This document shows, piece after piece, positions 33,727 to 45,955 of a stretch of DNA of 64,000 bases (positions are counted from its first letter, which is position 1; each line of letters begins with the position of its first letter). The translations under genes were made by a program, and so were the position numbers. The stretch spans positions 67,342,630 to 67,406,629 of the forward strand of contig OY292274.1 of the NCBI GenBank assembly GCA_958496175.1. The letters run 5' to 3'. The DNA comes from Sisyra terminalis. Taxonomy: Eukaryota > Arthropoda > Insecta > Neuroptera > Sisyridae. The notes beneath the pieces are model-generated. The model was not told the origin of the DNA. It was given only the letters and a program-made list of their open reading frames with translations, and searched no databases.

Positions 33727-34111
33727 ATATGAAAAACCACCCCAAAAATATACTTTTTACAGTTTCCAATATTGCAAAAATTCTCAAAAAAATATATAAT
33801 AATATGTTTATTGATAGTCATGTATAGTTTCAATTTCATGAGGATATCTTTAATAGGTACTGAGAAAAAAAATATTTACGTTAAGGGTTGTCACCCCCAT
33901 TATTGCCTTACTATAAGGGTTAGGGCGTGATGAAAAGTACAATAATCCACAAAATAACAATTGCTTGTGAAAGAATAACAAAGCTATCTAGATTCATAAT
34001 TTTGGCATTTTTTATAGATCAGTGGTTCTTAATTTTATTGGAGTTTCTGACTCCCACCAGTTTCATATTGGCATTCACCGACCCTTTATTAAATGGAGTT
34101 CTTTTCAAGTT

Positions 34112-34179
<68 letters not shown>

Positions 34180-34364
34180 GTGACAACCCTTAACGTAAAT
34201 ATTTTTTTTCTCAGTATCTATTAAAGATATCCTCATGAAATTGAAACTTTACATGTCTATCACAAAACTAAATATAATATATTTTTTTGAGAATTTTTAA
34301 AATATTGGAAATTGTAAAAAACCAAAAGTATATTTTTTGGGGTGGTTTTTCATATCAATAGTGA
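33716..34364. mobile_element. Foldback element with ~175-bp arms around a hAT end and a TA run
   Basis: The left arm (ACTATTGATATGAAAAACCA..GTTAAGGGTTGTCACCC, to about 33897) is mirrored by the right arm (GGGTGACAACCCTTAACG..GGTTTTTCATATCAATAGT, about 34178-34364). The interior holds a family G hAT-like end (ATCAGTGGTTCTTA, about 34018) and a long TA microsatellite. I found no clear flanking duplication. It is the only copy in the window. Confidence 0.75.
34117..34176 (+). repeat. (TA)n microsatellite, about 60 bp
   Basis: A pure alternating TA tract inside the foldback loop. Related TA tracts are at 34423-34454, 42211-42250 and 31673-31690. Confidence 0.95.
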
Positions 34365-34417
34365 TGTAAAGCTTCAAAAGCTCAACATACTTTAGTTACA
34401 ATTTGTAATACATTTGC

Positions 34418-34422
<5 letters not shown>

Positions 34423-34454
<32 letters not shown>
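34423..34454 (+). repeat. (TA)n microsatellite
   Basis: A pure alternating TA tract ending directly at a family C end fragment (34457). Confidence 0.95.
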
Positions 34455-34456
<2 letters not shown>

Positions 34457-34525
34457 TTGATTTTTTTTTTACTTTTTTGGTTTCATCGTGAAATTTTGTT
34501 GGAAATACCAAAAAAAAAATGTATA
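34457..34525 (+). mobile_element. Family C terminal fragment (about 70 bp)
   Basis: TAGGTTGATTTTTTTTTTTAC, then TTTCATCGTGAAATTTTGTT and GGAAATACCAAAAAA match the start of family C elements and stop abruptly. Confidence 0.8.
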
Positions 34526-34717
34526 GGCCATAGAGTATTGAAGTTAATTGCTTACTTAATACAGTTGAAAGTTTTCAATCCTACCTATAGTTGTTATATA
34601 GTTTAGGGAAAGTTTTGTAAAAGAATTAAATATTTGTTTGAAGCTAAGGATTTTTTTCTCTTTCCTACCTAAAGCTTGGTTTTCCAATTGTGCTTTTCTT
34701 TCATTTTTTGTGTACAT

Positions 34718-35519
34718 TAGAGTGATTTTTTTTTTACTTTATTTGACTTTTTTTGGTCCCATCGTGAAATTTTATTGGAAATACCAAAAAAAAAAATCCC
34801 TGAAAGTTTGAGCCTTTAATATTAATTTTAAGTCCTCAACCAAGACGTGTAAAGATTTCCCATTGAAAATACACGGAAACTCTGATTTTTTATTCTTAAA
34901 TTTCTATATCTCAGCGGCATTTCATGGAATCGCTTTTATCGAAGATGGTTTTTTCTCAGAATTAAACGCTCTACAAAAGTGCCCATTGAGCCAAAGTCGT
35001 AACTCACACCGGTGAGGTAATATGAGCCACTGAACCTGATTTTTCCATAAAATTCGCGTTTTTTTTTTGCATTTATCTCGTAAATAACGAGAGCTACGGA
35101 AAAATTATAAATTAAAAACTTTTAGAGAATTTAATTTCCTACAAAAAAGTTCCTGTAGACCAAATCGCGAAGATCAATATTAAACGAAATATTAAGCCTT
35201 GAATTTTATGGAAAAATCAGGTTCAGTGGCCCGTACTACCTCACCGGTGTGAGTTACGACTTTGTCGCAATGGGCACTTTTGTAGAGCGTTTGATTCTGA
35301 GAAAAAACCATTTTCGGTAAAAGCGATCCCATGAAATGTCGCTGAGATATAGAAATTTAAAAATAAAAAATCTGAGTTTCCGTGTATTTTCAATGGGAAA
35401 TCTTTACATGTCTTGGTCGAGGACTTAAAAATTATATTAAGGGCTCAAACTTTCAGAGATTTTTTTATTTGGTATTTCCAACAACATTTCACGATGGGAC
35501 CAAAAAAAAAATCACCCTA
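34718..35519. mobile_element. Family C foldback element, full copy (802 bp)
   Basis: Starts TAGAGTGATTTTTTTTT and ends AAAAATCACCCTA. The flanking octamers GTGTACAT (34710-34717) and GTGTACAC (35520-35527) match at 7 of 8 positions. The arms of ~390 bp carry CTCACACCGGTGAGGTA and its mirror, CTGAGATATAGAAATTT, and TCTTTACATGTCTTGGTCGA. It appears to have inserted next to the tail of a family E element, whose CACAGTATAACTGTTC tail follows immediately. Confidence 0.9.
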
Positions 35520-35520
35520 G

Positions 35521-35655
35521 TGTACACAGTATAACTGTTCAAAGTCAGCGATAAAATCTTATTTTGATTAACATACTTTGTTCTAGTTACAAGAAGAAGA
35601 ATCGCCATATAGACCGTCCTTGAAATGGACTTACGCCACTTTAAAAATAAACGAG
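35521..35655 (+). repeat. Family E tail fragment and family K half-copy
   Basis: GTACACAGTATAACTGTTCA..TCTTATTTTGAT is the E tail (35522-35569). It joins directly to the K MITE half (TTAACATACTTTGTTCTAGT through TTAAAAATAAACGAGTCA). These are remnants of two different elements joined together. Confidence 0.7.
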
Positions 35656-37776
35656 TCATGTCTTTCAATTTTCCCTACATTTATTTATAATCTCTTTAAT
35701 TGTTTAGTGTCATTTGTTATTAATACCACCGATCACAATTTTTGGCATCCACAAGTTGTATATTTTTTTCAATATCTACAAATTATATACGGAATAGTTC
35801 AGTGATTGAAGAATTCTAGAATGTCAGGGAATGTCAGGAAAACGTAATATTTGGTAAAGCTTAAGGCTTAATATAAACCTAATTGTTCCTTAAAGAATTA
35901 TTTAAAATAGCCAGTAACAACAACCAGGTTTGTATGTCATAATAAAATATCATAATTAATTATTAACATATGAAATTACTAAATTCTGTTAAATATAACT
36001 AAATGAGGTTTTTTACCAATAAAAATTTTAAAAATTGATTCTTTAAATTTGAAAAATAATATCGATATTTATTAATCAATTTCATCTCGGTTAGGTTACT
36101 AATAATATAGTTATGTAAATAAATATAAATTTATTATTTTTTTAATAAGAAACATAAACTATTTAAATTTTATTAATCAATCATAAGGCTAATTATATCA
36201 AAATATTTAAATTATCAAAGTTGCCGTGCTATTTTTGGTGACTTTAAATTTTTCTTAGTAACTTTTGTTTTTAACTATTCTATTGCCAATTGATTTTTCA
36301 TTTCATAAAAACAATTGAAAAACAGTTACCTAACCCAATTGATTTGCGGTAAGCCGGCTTAATTTGTGCAATTAAAATTGGTAATTTTTTTGAAAAAATG
36401 TTTGGTTTTTCGGTGGTTTTTTATTGGGAAAATGTTTTTGAAGGTATTTAGTTGCATTTGAGGTTGTTTTTGTGTTGATTATTTGCATTTTTATAGGAAA
36501 AATTGGACACGTTAAAATTGCATGGGGATGCGTAAATGTCATTGACAATTGGACGCCATTTAATGATGCCAAAAAATTGATTTAATTTTAAATTTTTGGT
36601 GTGAAGAATATTCTTTGAGGATGGAGTTTGGGGAAAATGCAGATTTCGGGTTGAAAGGTTATTTAATTGTAAGTGATTTTCATGCTTTAATTCCTTTACA
36701 ACAGTACAGGTTATTTAATGGCGTATAGTTTGATATTGATTAGGAATATTGTAATTTTGGATGATCTAGGATTTTCTGTAAATATTTCTCATGCAGAACT
36801 GCATAAGCGAGGATGCATTTCCATTGAAATGTTTCTATTATTAAAAATCATAAGTTCATAATTTCTTCTATCAATTATTCCATTTTCCACCTTGACATTA
36901 GGGTCAATATTGTTTTCCAGCCATTTATCCTATTCAATAGTTTTATCTTTCGTTATTCATCGCAATTAACGGTCATTCATCAATTATTTATTTTGTTTAC
37001 TAAATAATTTCATTATTAAAAGTTATTGATTAATTAAAAAAAAAATGTTTTCATTTATTGAAAATGATTAAATTTTATTACTATCATAAGCATAGTTGTG
37101 GTGGAAAGGAAATGAGAGCATAACACTATTTTTTTTTTACTAAAGGAAAGTGTTAAGAATAATATAAACATAATGCAGTTCTTTGCGTTAACAACGTAAA
37201 AACCTAAACAATAGTACAATACTAAGTAGAAAAAAAAATACTACGAATAATAATATTATATGTACTTTTGTCTTTATTGTACCAAATATTTAAATATTTA
37301 TTTTATTATAACGTCGGTCGGTCGCTAAATCTTTGATCCAATTTACAAACACTTGTGATAAAACTTGTTGACATTATAACCTACTCTGGCTATCTTAATC
37401 GTGAACAAAAAATTGCCTTTGCAATTTTATTTGGGACACATTAGTTTATTTTTAGCAATTGTTATTATATGGTAATGTGGAATGATCTAATATGTGGTGG
37501 TGATTTTTGTAGTAGGGCAATTTAGAGTTCCTTGTAACAAAAATCATTGAGAGTACTTCTAATAATCCCAAAAAATTATTTTAATAATCGATACCTTTAT
37601 TGTATGTAGTGATTCAAATTTAAAAACCCAATCTTTTTCAATGGTATAACAATGATTTTTTTCATATATTACTTGGACAATTCTGTATACATGTTTAAAG
37701 GTAATCAGCAAATTTAAATAGTCCTTGTTAAATTTTATTATGTCGATTTATGCAGTAAAAATCTTATGCTTACATC
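35656..37776. other. AT-rich intergenic stretch, nothing firmly recognised
   Basis: Unlike most of the window it lacks recognised repeats. At 36621 an ATG opens a 48-nt frame (MEFGENADFGLKGYLI) ending at a consensus donor GTAAGT (36669). It could be a first coding exon but is too short to judge. Confidence 0.35.
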
Positions 37777-38021
37777 CAGGCCCTGCTCTAGCAAATTTGC
37801 CGCCCTGGGCAAGATGAAAAAATGCCGCCCCTTCAGGGTTGAAAAAACACAGAGTTTTAATATCACAAAATTTTTAATTTTTTGGAAAAATATTTTTTTA
37901 ACTAAAAACTAATTTTTTCACATTTTTGTTCATATTGTATATCAAATATGACAAAATGCCGCCCCTGAAATTTTCCGCCCCGGGCGACCGCCCGGGTTGC
38001 CCACCCCTAAAGCCGGGACTG
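37777..38021. mobile_element. hAT-like MITE, family H copy 2
   Basis: A 245-bp element starting CAGGCCCTGCTCTAGC and ending AAAGCCGGGACTG, flanked by a perfect CTTACATC duplication (37769-37776 and 38022-38029). It is nearly identical to 5496-5727 apart from ~13 extra GC-rich bases before GGGTTGCCCACCCC. This copy probably preserves the fuller form. Confidence 0.9.
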
Positions 38022-38231
38022 CTTACATCACCCTTCATAGTGCAACAATGGACTCCAAAATCTGTTTTAGGGGAACGGAGAAGTAAAGTCGTTCTTTAGT
38101 AGAGAAAATGAATAGTTTTTTTTTTTTTTTTTTTTTGTGGGAAACTTAGGAAGTTTGTTGAAAAAGTAAGAAGGGGAACAACATGATAAAAGACAACAGG
38201 TTGCATTTATGTACGTCTAATGCACTAGGAT

Positions 38232-39953
38232 AGGGGTCAGCAACTTTTCTGAAGTTGAGAGCCATTTTTTTCCGGATGTGATGATTTATCTTTTTATAGA
38301 GCCCAAATATAAATATGTGTATTAGACTGATTCAAAAAAAAATGATGAATTTTTTTTTTCTTAATTATATCGAAAATATTGTTGGGAATGACAAAAAAAA
38401 ATTGTGTGAAAGTTTAAGCTCTTAATATTAATATTAAGAGGTGCCGCATCGCAGATTTCGATTTTCCATTTAAATAACATGAGAACAATATTCTATTGCA
38501 CTTTGAAATTTTATAGCTCACGTTGGTCACAATACTTCGAAATGACCAAGATATATTCTTGTTGAAAATTGAACGATCTACAAAAAAGGTCTCGGATAAG
38601 TTTTTGATGTATTTATTCATTTAAAAGTTATTCGAGGTCAAATTTGAACCAAAGAGAAATGATAATATTTTTTCAATTTTTTGACGCAACCATCATTTTT
38701 ATGGGAAAATATCATAGGACATTTTTTGTAGAGCACTTTTTTTTCTATAACTTATCTCTATAAAAGTTTTTGATATTTTTCACAGGTCCTAAGTTATTTG
38801 CATTAAACTAAAAATATTCGTAACTTTATTGTTTCAAATTAATAATATTCCCTGAGTTATTATATTTTTATCATGAAAATTATTTTTTTTATTTTAATTA
38901 AATAACTTAGGACCTGTGAAAAATATCAAAAACTTGTATAGAGATAAGTTATAAAAAAAAAGTGCTCTACAAAAAATGCCCTATAATTTCGATTTTCCAT
39001 TTAATTAACATGGGAACAATATTCTCTTGCACTTTGGAATTTTAGAGCTCACGTTGGTGACAATATTTCGGAATGACCAAGATATATTTTTGTAGAAAAT
39101 TGAACGATCTACAAAAAAGGTCTCTAACAAGATTTGATATATTTATTACTTCAGAAGTTATTCGAGGTTAAAGTTGAACCAAAGAGAAATTTAAATATTT
39201 TTTTCAATTTTTTGACGCAACCATCAATTTTATGAGAAAATTATAAAGGACATTTTTTGTAGAGCACTTTTTTTTCTATAACTTATCTCTGTAAAAGTTT
39301 TTGATATTTTTCACAGGTCCTAAGTTATTTGCATTAAACTGAAAATATTCGTAATTTTACTGTTTTAAATTAATAATATTCCCTGAATTATTCTTATTTA
39401 TATCAAAAACTTGTCAGAGACCTTTTTTGTAGATCGTTAAATTTTCTACAAGAATATACCTTGGTCATTGGTTATTGGCGGCACCTCTTAACATTAATAT
39501 TAAGAGCTTAAACTTTCACAGGATTTTTTTTTTGTCATTCCCACCAATATTTTCGATGTAATGAAGAAAAAAAAAATCTTTTTTTTTAAATCAGTCTAAT
39601 GTGTATACATTGGAAATATGTATCGTAGTCGTGGATTATATGAGCCGTTTAAAGTCGCCGATTATTGCCATTCGCAGATATAATAACTTTTATCCAAATG
39701 GGTATCGAAAAATTATCTAACGTACGAAATGTTTTGGTCATCGGCATTATAATGAAACTTTGACTTATTTCACTTTTCCAATAAACATTTAATTATCCAA
39801 GGAATCGTTTTAGCTAATAAATTCTAATAAAATGTTAACAGTTTATCTAAATTTAGTACGGAGAATTTGAGATATATAACTTTAATGGTGGACCGCGGAG
39901 TTAGGATTCATTTCCGAAATGGCCCACAATATTATTTGGGTTGGCCACCCCTG
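38232..39953. mobile_element. hAT-like element split by a family A insertion
   Basis: The left end is AGGGGTCAGCAACTTTTC (38232). The right end is GGGTTGGCCACCCCTG (39937-39953), whose reverse complement starts CAGGGGTGGCCAACCC, a common hAT-type terminus. The family A copy 38323-39598 lies inside, so the hAT-like element is older and was about 440 bp before the insertion. No transposase reading frame remains. Confidence 0.65.
38323..39598. mobile_element. Family A foldback element with perfect 8-bp duplication
   Basis: Runs from TAGACTGATTCAAAAAAAAA to TTTTAAATCAGTCTA. The flanks are identical: ATGTGTAT at 38315-38322 and 39599-39606. It is mostly two left-type arms plus a shortened right arm. 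The CATTTAAATAACATG..CTTTGGAATTTTA block is repeated in tandem (about 38465 and 38995). Confidence 0.92.
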
Positions 39954-40944
39954 ATTTAAAATATGCTGACTTTTTGATATCTTAAAAAAGGACATAGATG
40001 TTTAATTAATATTGGCCTATATAATTTTAATTGGTCTTTTTCTGAATGCTACTTTTATTATTAATAATTAATCCTAAATAGGTAACCTTTTCTTCTGAAG
40101 AAAAATTAGTTGAACTTGATTACAAAGTTTCTATCAAATCTGTAAAGCTGTCTTTAAATTGGAACCATAAATGACATCAGAATAAAATATTGGAACACCT
40201 CTAGTTTATACTTGTTTATGACCTTTATACTTTCTTATATGGTGAAACACTAAGATGTACCTGAAAACAAAATTTTATCGAGATCGATAAACCTGTTCTT
40301 AAATTGTTAGATAAAATTCAGGTAGATAGAAATATACATTAAATTTTAACAACCTTGGTTCCATAATGTTCAATATTATGACCGAAACCGGCTTAGTTGT
40401 TAAAGTTGGTGTTAAGCTGGTGTTAAAATTGAAAGGAATTTTACCTGAGCTCAACGGGTGGTATGAGATAACATAGTAGAAGGCCAAAATGTGAGAAAAA
40501 TGCAAATTCAAAGGTATCACTAATGGATTCGGAAAAAGGTGTTAATGTATTTATAATTGACAAGAAATAATAAATACCTGAAACTGGTTCCAAATTCCAG
40601 AACGACATATTTCATACTGCAATTATCTCGTTTTTGACCTTCAATCCTTTATTATGTTATTTCATATCAACAGTGGAGACCAGGTAGAATATTTTGCATT
40701 CCACAAGAGGTATAGCAATTAAATTGGATTCGCACCTTACGTGTGGAACCCATACTGACAAAAGTCATAACAAAAATAAAAAGTACTTCAATTTTCGTTT
40801 TATTCCGTACTATCTGATGCCCGCAACTTCGTCTGCGTGACATCTATTATGGATTTATTTTCTTTTGAAATTTGCATATATAAGATTTATATTTCGAAAA
40901 TTTTATGTTCTTACAAAAAACGTATTCGAATTTAAAAATTAATA
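39954..40944. other. Spacer with a ~90-bp dispersed repeat
   Basis: Contains the partner (40110-40196) of the 6858-6957 repeat. At 40818-40845 the sequence CTGATGCCCGCAACTTCGTC (..TGCGTGAC) is the inverted counterpart of a motif at 46955-46983. No gene recognised; the - strand frame 40299-40520 has no recognisable motif. Confidence 0.4.
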
Positions 40945-41744
40945 ATATTTTTTGACTTTTTTTGGTCCCATCGTGAAATTTTGTTGGATATACCAAAAAA
41001 AAAAATCCCTGAAAGTTTGAGCCCTTAATATTAATTTTAAGTCCTCGACCAAGACGTGTAAAGATTTCCCATTGAAAATACACGGAAACTCTGATTTTTT
41101 ATTTTTAAATTTCTATATCTCCGCGGCATTTCATGGGATCGCTTTTACCGAAGATGGTTTTTTCTCAGAATTAAACGCTCTACAAAAGTGCCCATTGCGA
41201 CAAAGTCGTAACTCACACCGGTGAGGTAGTACGGGCCACTGAACCTGTTTTTTCCATAAAATTCGCGTTTTTTTTTTTTTTGCATTTATCTCGTAAATAA
41301 CAAGAGCTACGGAAAAATTATAAATAAAAAACTTATAGAGAATTTGATTTCCTACAAAAAAGTTCCTGTAGACCAAATCGCGAAGATCAATATTAAACGA
41401 GATATTAAGCCTTGAATTTTATGGAAAAATTAGGTTCAGTGGCCCGTACTACCTCACCGGTGTGAGTTACGACTTTGTCGCAATGGGCACTTTTGTAGAG
41501 CGTTTAATTCTGAGAAAAAAACCATCTTCGGTAAAAGCGATCCCATGAAATGTCGCTGAGATATGGAAATTTAAAAATAAAAAATCAGAGTTTCCGTGTA
41601 TTTTCAATGGGAAATCTTGACACGTCTTGGTCGAGGACATAAAATTAATATTAAGGGCTCAAACTTTCAGGGATTTTTTTTTTTGGTATTTCCAACAAAA
41701 TTTCACAATGGGACCAAAGAAAGTCAAAAAAATAAATCACCCTA
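40945..41744. mobile_element. Family C foldback element, left tip eroded
   Basis: The right end AAATCACCCTA at 41744 is intact. The left arm begins inside the element at TTTTTTGACTTTTTTTGGTC. The arms mirror each other around about 41390. The 77-81 codon frames here recur in the other C copies because they are arm sequence, not genes. Confidence 0.87.
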
Positions 41745-42209
41745 TTATATATTTTTCCAAAGTTATTGTTCGATAAGTAGCCAATCGTTTTTTATAGTAA
41801 TCACAATACAATTAATTGAAAATATATAGGCAATAAGAGAAATTAAATGTTCTACAAAAAAAAAAAAAATAATAAAATTTCCTAATATTCAATTAAACGA
41901 AATAATAGATTTTTGAAGTTTTATCTAAGCAATTAAAAATAATGTAGATCATTTAGGAACGTGTAGTTAACATTATAATTGATAGGTATACTTATACATT
42001 GTTTAGCTGGTTATTAACTCGGGCAAAATATTTTTAAATGACTCATTTAAGATTTTTTTTTTTTAATTATTTTATGCGTACAATATTTTTAAGAGCGAAC
42101 AATGCCAATTAATTTTTTGAACAAAGAAATTTACAATTATAATGAATCATATTTAATGTTATTGTTTTTTGTAGATAACCGATGATAAGTTAGCATTGAA
42201 TTATGCTAA

Positions 42210-42254
<45 letters not shown>

Positions 42255-42672
42255 AGGGAGTATTGTATGTTTCTCTGTGTTTGTTGAATTCATTGTGCGA
42301 ACCTTGAAGAAAGGCACGAAGAAGAAATGTTTGGCAAATTATTGATTAGCAAATATTGATTTTGGAGAGAGATTTTTTTTTTTTTTTTATTAAGTTGAAA
42401 ATGAATAATGGTTGATAGACATAGGTATGTACCTATATGCTTTGGGAATATGTTGTTAACATGTAAGTGATTATTAAATTAATGAGGTACAAGGATTTGT
42501 GCCGAATTTATTCGAATTTTAAAGTTTGTTTAAAGTCATGAGAAGTGGATCGTAATTTGCAACACTTTTCTTTTTTCTTTTTTTTTGTAAGTGTAATTTT
42601 TGAGGGAAAATATTTAGTGTTATATGGAATGATTACAAATTGAGTAGTTATTTACCAAAAAATATTTTATGG
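41745..42672. other. AT-rich spacer with a TA microsatellite
   Basis: A (TA)n tract of about 40 bp at 42211-42250. Nothing else recognised. Confidence 0.4.
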
Positions 42673-44039
42673 AAGAGTCTAGCAGGATCCACATGGCGAG
42701 TTGGCCCCCAAATAGGAACCTATGTCGAAACTTATATCAAAATATTGGCTTGATATACAAACACATTTTATATACTTTTCGCGACCAAATTCCTCGTTGA
42801 CCTGGAGATATAGGCAAAAATGTTCCCCCGCATGGCTATTTTTCAAAGTTGTATATCTCAAAAACTAATTCAGCTAGACAAGTGAAACCATTGCGAGGAT
42901 GTAGATTATTTTACAGAGTATATCATATATTTTTTTGAAATTTTTAGAAAAAAAATTTATAAAAAAAAATCCAAAAAACAAATGAAATAATTTTTTTTTA
43001 TGTGTTCTCTGAAAATGACAATCACGAAAAAAATATATTTTATGCTTCTACTTGAGCACTATAACTCATAAAAATTGCGTGAAAAAATAGTTGGTGCAAC
43101 ATCTTGAAAAAAAATGAAATGTGATTTACGCCTAAAAGTATACCTCGGTTTTATTTTTTTTCGAAGTGTTTCACCAACTTTTTTTTCACAAAACTTTAAT
43201 AAAAAATAGGCCACGCTTTAATAAAAAAAATTTTTTTATTAGTTTTTTTGTTTTTCTATATTTACTTTTAAGATAATTAAATTTTAACAATGACGATAGT
43301 TTTTTTTTTATTGATATTTTAATAAAAATTGAACAGTAGTTGTTTTTTTTTTCTTTTGGGGTCATTTATTTTGATCTTGGAAGTAATCATCTTAAGAGTA
43401 AATATAGAAAAACAAAAAAACTAATAAAAAAATTTTTTTTTATATGTCCTTAGACTTACAATTATGGAAATAATATATGTTTTGCTCCAATATGTGGCCT
43501 ATTTTTTATTGAAGTTTTGTGAAAAAAAAGTTGGTGAAACACTTCGAAAAAAAAAATAAAACCGAGATATATTAGTAGGCGTAAATCACATTTCATTTTT
43601 TTTTCAAGGTGTTGCACCAACTATTTTTTCACGCAATTTTTATGAGTTATAGTGCTCATGTAGAAGCATAAAATATATTTTTTTCGTGATTGTCATTTTC
43701 AGAGAACACATAAAAAAAAATTATTTCATTTGTTTTTTGGATTTTTTTGTATAATTTTTTTTTCTAAAAATTTCAAAAAAAATATATGATATACTCTGTA
43801 AAATAATCTAAAGCCTCGCGTTGGTTTCACTTCTCTAGCTGAATTAGTTTTTGAGATATAGAACTTTGAAAAATAGCCATGCGGGGGGACATTTTTGCCC
43901 ATATCTCCAGGTCAAAGAGGAATTTGGTCGCGAAAAGTATATAAAATGTGTTTGTATATCAAGCCGATATTTTGATTTAAATTTCGACATAGGTTCCTAT
44001 TTGGAGGCCAACTCGCCATGTGGATCCTGCTAGATCCTT
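42673..44039. mobile_element. Family B foldback element, full copy
   Basis: Starts AAGAGTCTAGCAGGATCC and ends GGATCCTGCTAGATCCTT; arms of about 620 bp. It matches 2076-3488 block for block (GTTGGCCCCCAAATAGGAACC; GGTGTTGCACCAACT). The 60-codon frames at 42679-42861 (-) and 43851-44033 (+) are the same arm sequence read from each side. Confidence 0.88.
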
Positions 44040-44875
44040 GATCATTGCTATGTTCCAGTGCCTCAATAGTTACTTCAGTAGTAAACACACAATTTCTTAT
44101 ACTGAACATACGCCTATCTAATACTACCACTAATATTAAAGTTATGAAATTTTTCTTAGTTAAAGTTTTATTGGTATTTACCGAATTGTATGGTATCTCA
44201 TTATATATTTAAATTTAATGCACAAGGGCAAATAAGTTCATTACTGTTTTACAGCAATAATTCTTAGCTAAAGAACATTTAGATGGAACACCTATAAAGT
44301 CTCATACAATTTACGCGGAAGTAATACATTTTCATAGCATAATATAAGCCATAATAATTCAACAAGTGGCTAGAAAATTTCTTTTATAAACCGTTAAATT
44401 GTATGATTAAATATAATTAATTTTATAACCATCAACAAAACGATTATAAAAAAAAACCTTCTGTGTATATAGAAAGATCTAACGAACAATTAAAACAATT
44501 TTCTTTCCATCTACCAATCAACGTACAAATGGCTGGTACAATAATAAATACATAATAAGTAGAATAGATTAGAATGAAATGGAAAAAAGGTGCTGAATCA
44601 AGCAAAATATTGGAAAAGCAAATAAAACACTAAATAATAATGAGTGAAAAATGGGTCATTTTATACGGTTTTCAAAAATATTTTTTATTTAATCTAAAAC
44701 CACACTTTCGTTTTTGTATTCTACATTTAAAATTAAATAATTTGTATTTTTCCTATACAATATGATTTCCAATTGTGTAGGTATTCTTCAATAAAATAAC
44801 ATTAATAGTACAAGAATACATAAAAAAAATACGTAAAAGTCATTTTTTTTAATTAATTAATTAATGGATTAGATC
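44040..44875. other. AT-rich spacer, nothing recognised
   Basis: No coding or repeat signal identified. Confidence 0.35.
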
Positions 44876-45290
44876 CAGTGGCGTAGCTATCTAGGGGCTA
44901 GGCGGGGCAGTGCTCCGGGGCCGTCAAGCCCAGGGGGCCCTCAAATCCTTACCAGAAATCTCGATCGAACTGAACTTTTGGAAATTCAGTTGGAAGTTCA
45001 CCAATTATGTAAGGAAATAATGAGCAAATATCGAGTGCTAGAATGCCTTGCTAACGGAAGTATTTACAGCAATTTTATTATTCTTTACAATTCCTGTCAC
45101 TTCTGCAGCAGCTGAAAGCTCATTTAGCAAATTAAAAATAATAAAAAAATATCTGAGAAATAATATGAGCCAAACTTGACTCCTACATTTATCGCTAATA
45201 GCGATTGAAAACTAAACCGCATCAAGCCTGGATTTAAACGAAGTCAATGATAGTTTTGCGAAAATTAAAGCTAGCAAAAAATTGTAAATA
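44876..45290 (+). pseudogene. Dead hAT transposase, C-terminal dimerisation region
   Basis: The element end CAGTGGCGTAGCTATCTAGG (44876) and a GC-rich subterminal run precede a + strand reading (about 45050-45205) of LLTEVFTAILLFFTIPVTSA followed by AAESSFSKLKIIKKYLRNNM-SQT-stop-LLHLSLIAIEN. This matches the conserved hAT C-terminal dimerisation motif (IPVTxAxAERSFSKLKxIKxYLRSTMxxxRLxxLxxLxIE), as in insect zinc-finger MYM-like hAT transposases. An in-frame TAG upstream, a TGA after SQT and loss of everything N-terminal show it is an inactive, internally deleted copy. Confidence 0.8.
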
Positions 45291-45955
45291 TAATTGTTAT
45301 TTAGTCAGTTGGTAGACCTGACCCTTATATAACAAACCCTTGAATATTCTCTATTTCGTTTTATTAGCCAAACCTACACCAATAGACCATGGTCGATAAT
45401 TTTTGAGACCAAAAAAAATTATAGTAGAATGAAACCCATTGAAAAAGGTAGAGAATATAACAAAAATGAAAGAAAAAATAAATTACAGGTGATCTGAGGT
45501 CGGGAAGGGGGAGGGGGTGTGTTTTTAAGGGTAAAAAACGGTTAATCTCGATTTCCGGTAAAACTGCAAGTCCTATGAAAAAAAATGTAAATGGCAAAGT
45601 TGTAGGTAATTAAAAGATCTACAACTTTTGTATCGACACTTTTTTCACATAACCTCAAAATTTATGTGAAAAATTCGAATAAACGAGTTTTTGGTTTTTT
45701 ATTTTTATTTTTTGCAAAAAAATTTATTTTTTCACGAAATTTGGTGAAAACTTACCTTTGTATGTCCCAAACATACAGTAATTTTTTTGATTTAAAATAT
45801 TCATTTTTTCACCTTATTTTGACTTAATATCCAAAAAGCACCCTAATTTTCAATCGAAAATTCTCACGTCAAAATATCTGCTTTTTTAAAAAAGTTGGTG
45901 TGTTTTTTGTTTGTTGAAATCTCTACTTTCTGATGGTATAAAAAAAATACACACT
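45291..45955. other. Low-complexity stretch, possible unclassified repeat
   Basis: A purine-rich run (GGGAAGGGGGAGGGGGTG, about 45503) and phrases such as GATCTACAACTTTTGTATCG and TCACGAAATTTGGTGAAAAC recall foldback arms, but no mirror copy was found. The - strand frame 45364-45597 has no recognisable motif. Confidence 0.35.

Noticed and set aside
33927..34193. 88-codon frame ending in (IY)n
   Set aside because: The tail is a TA microsatellite and the rest lies in a foldback loop.
41131..41376. Repeated 'NQILYKFFIYNFSVALVIYE' frame (also 4137)
   Set aside because: Family C arm sequence read in one orientation, not a gene family.
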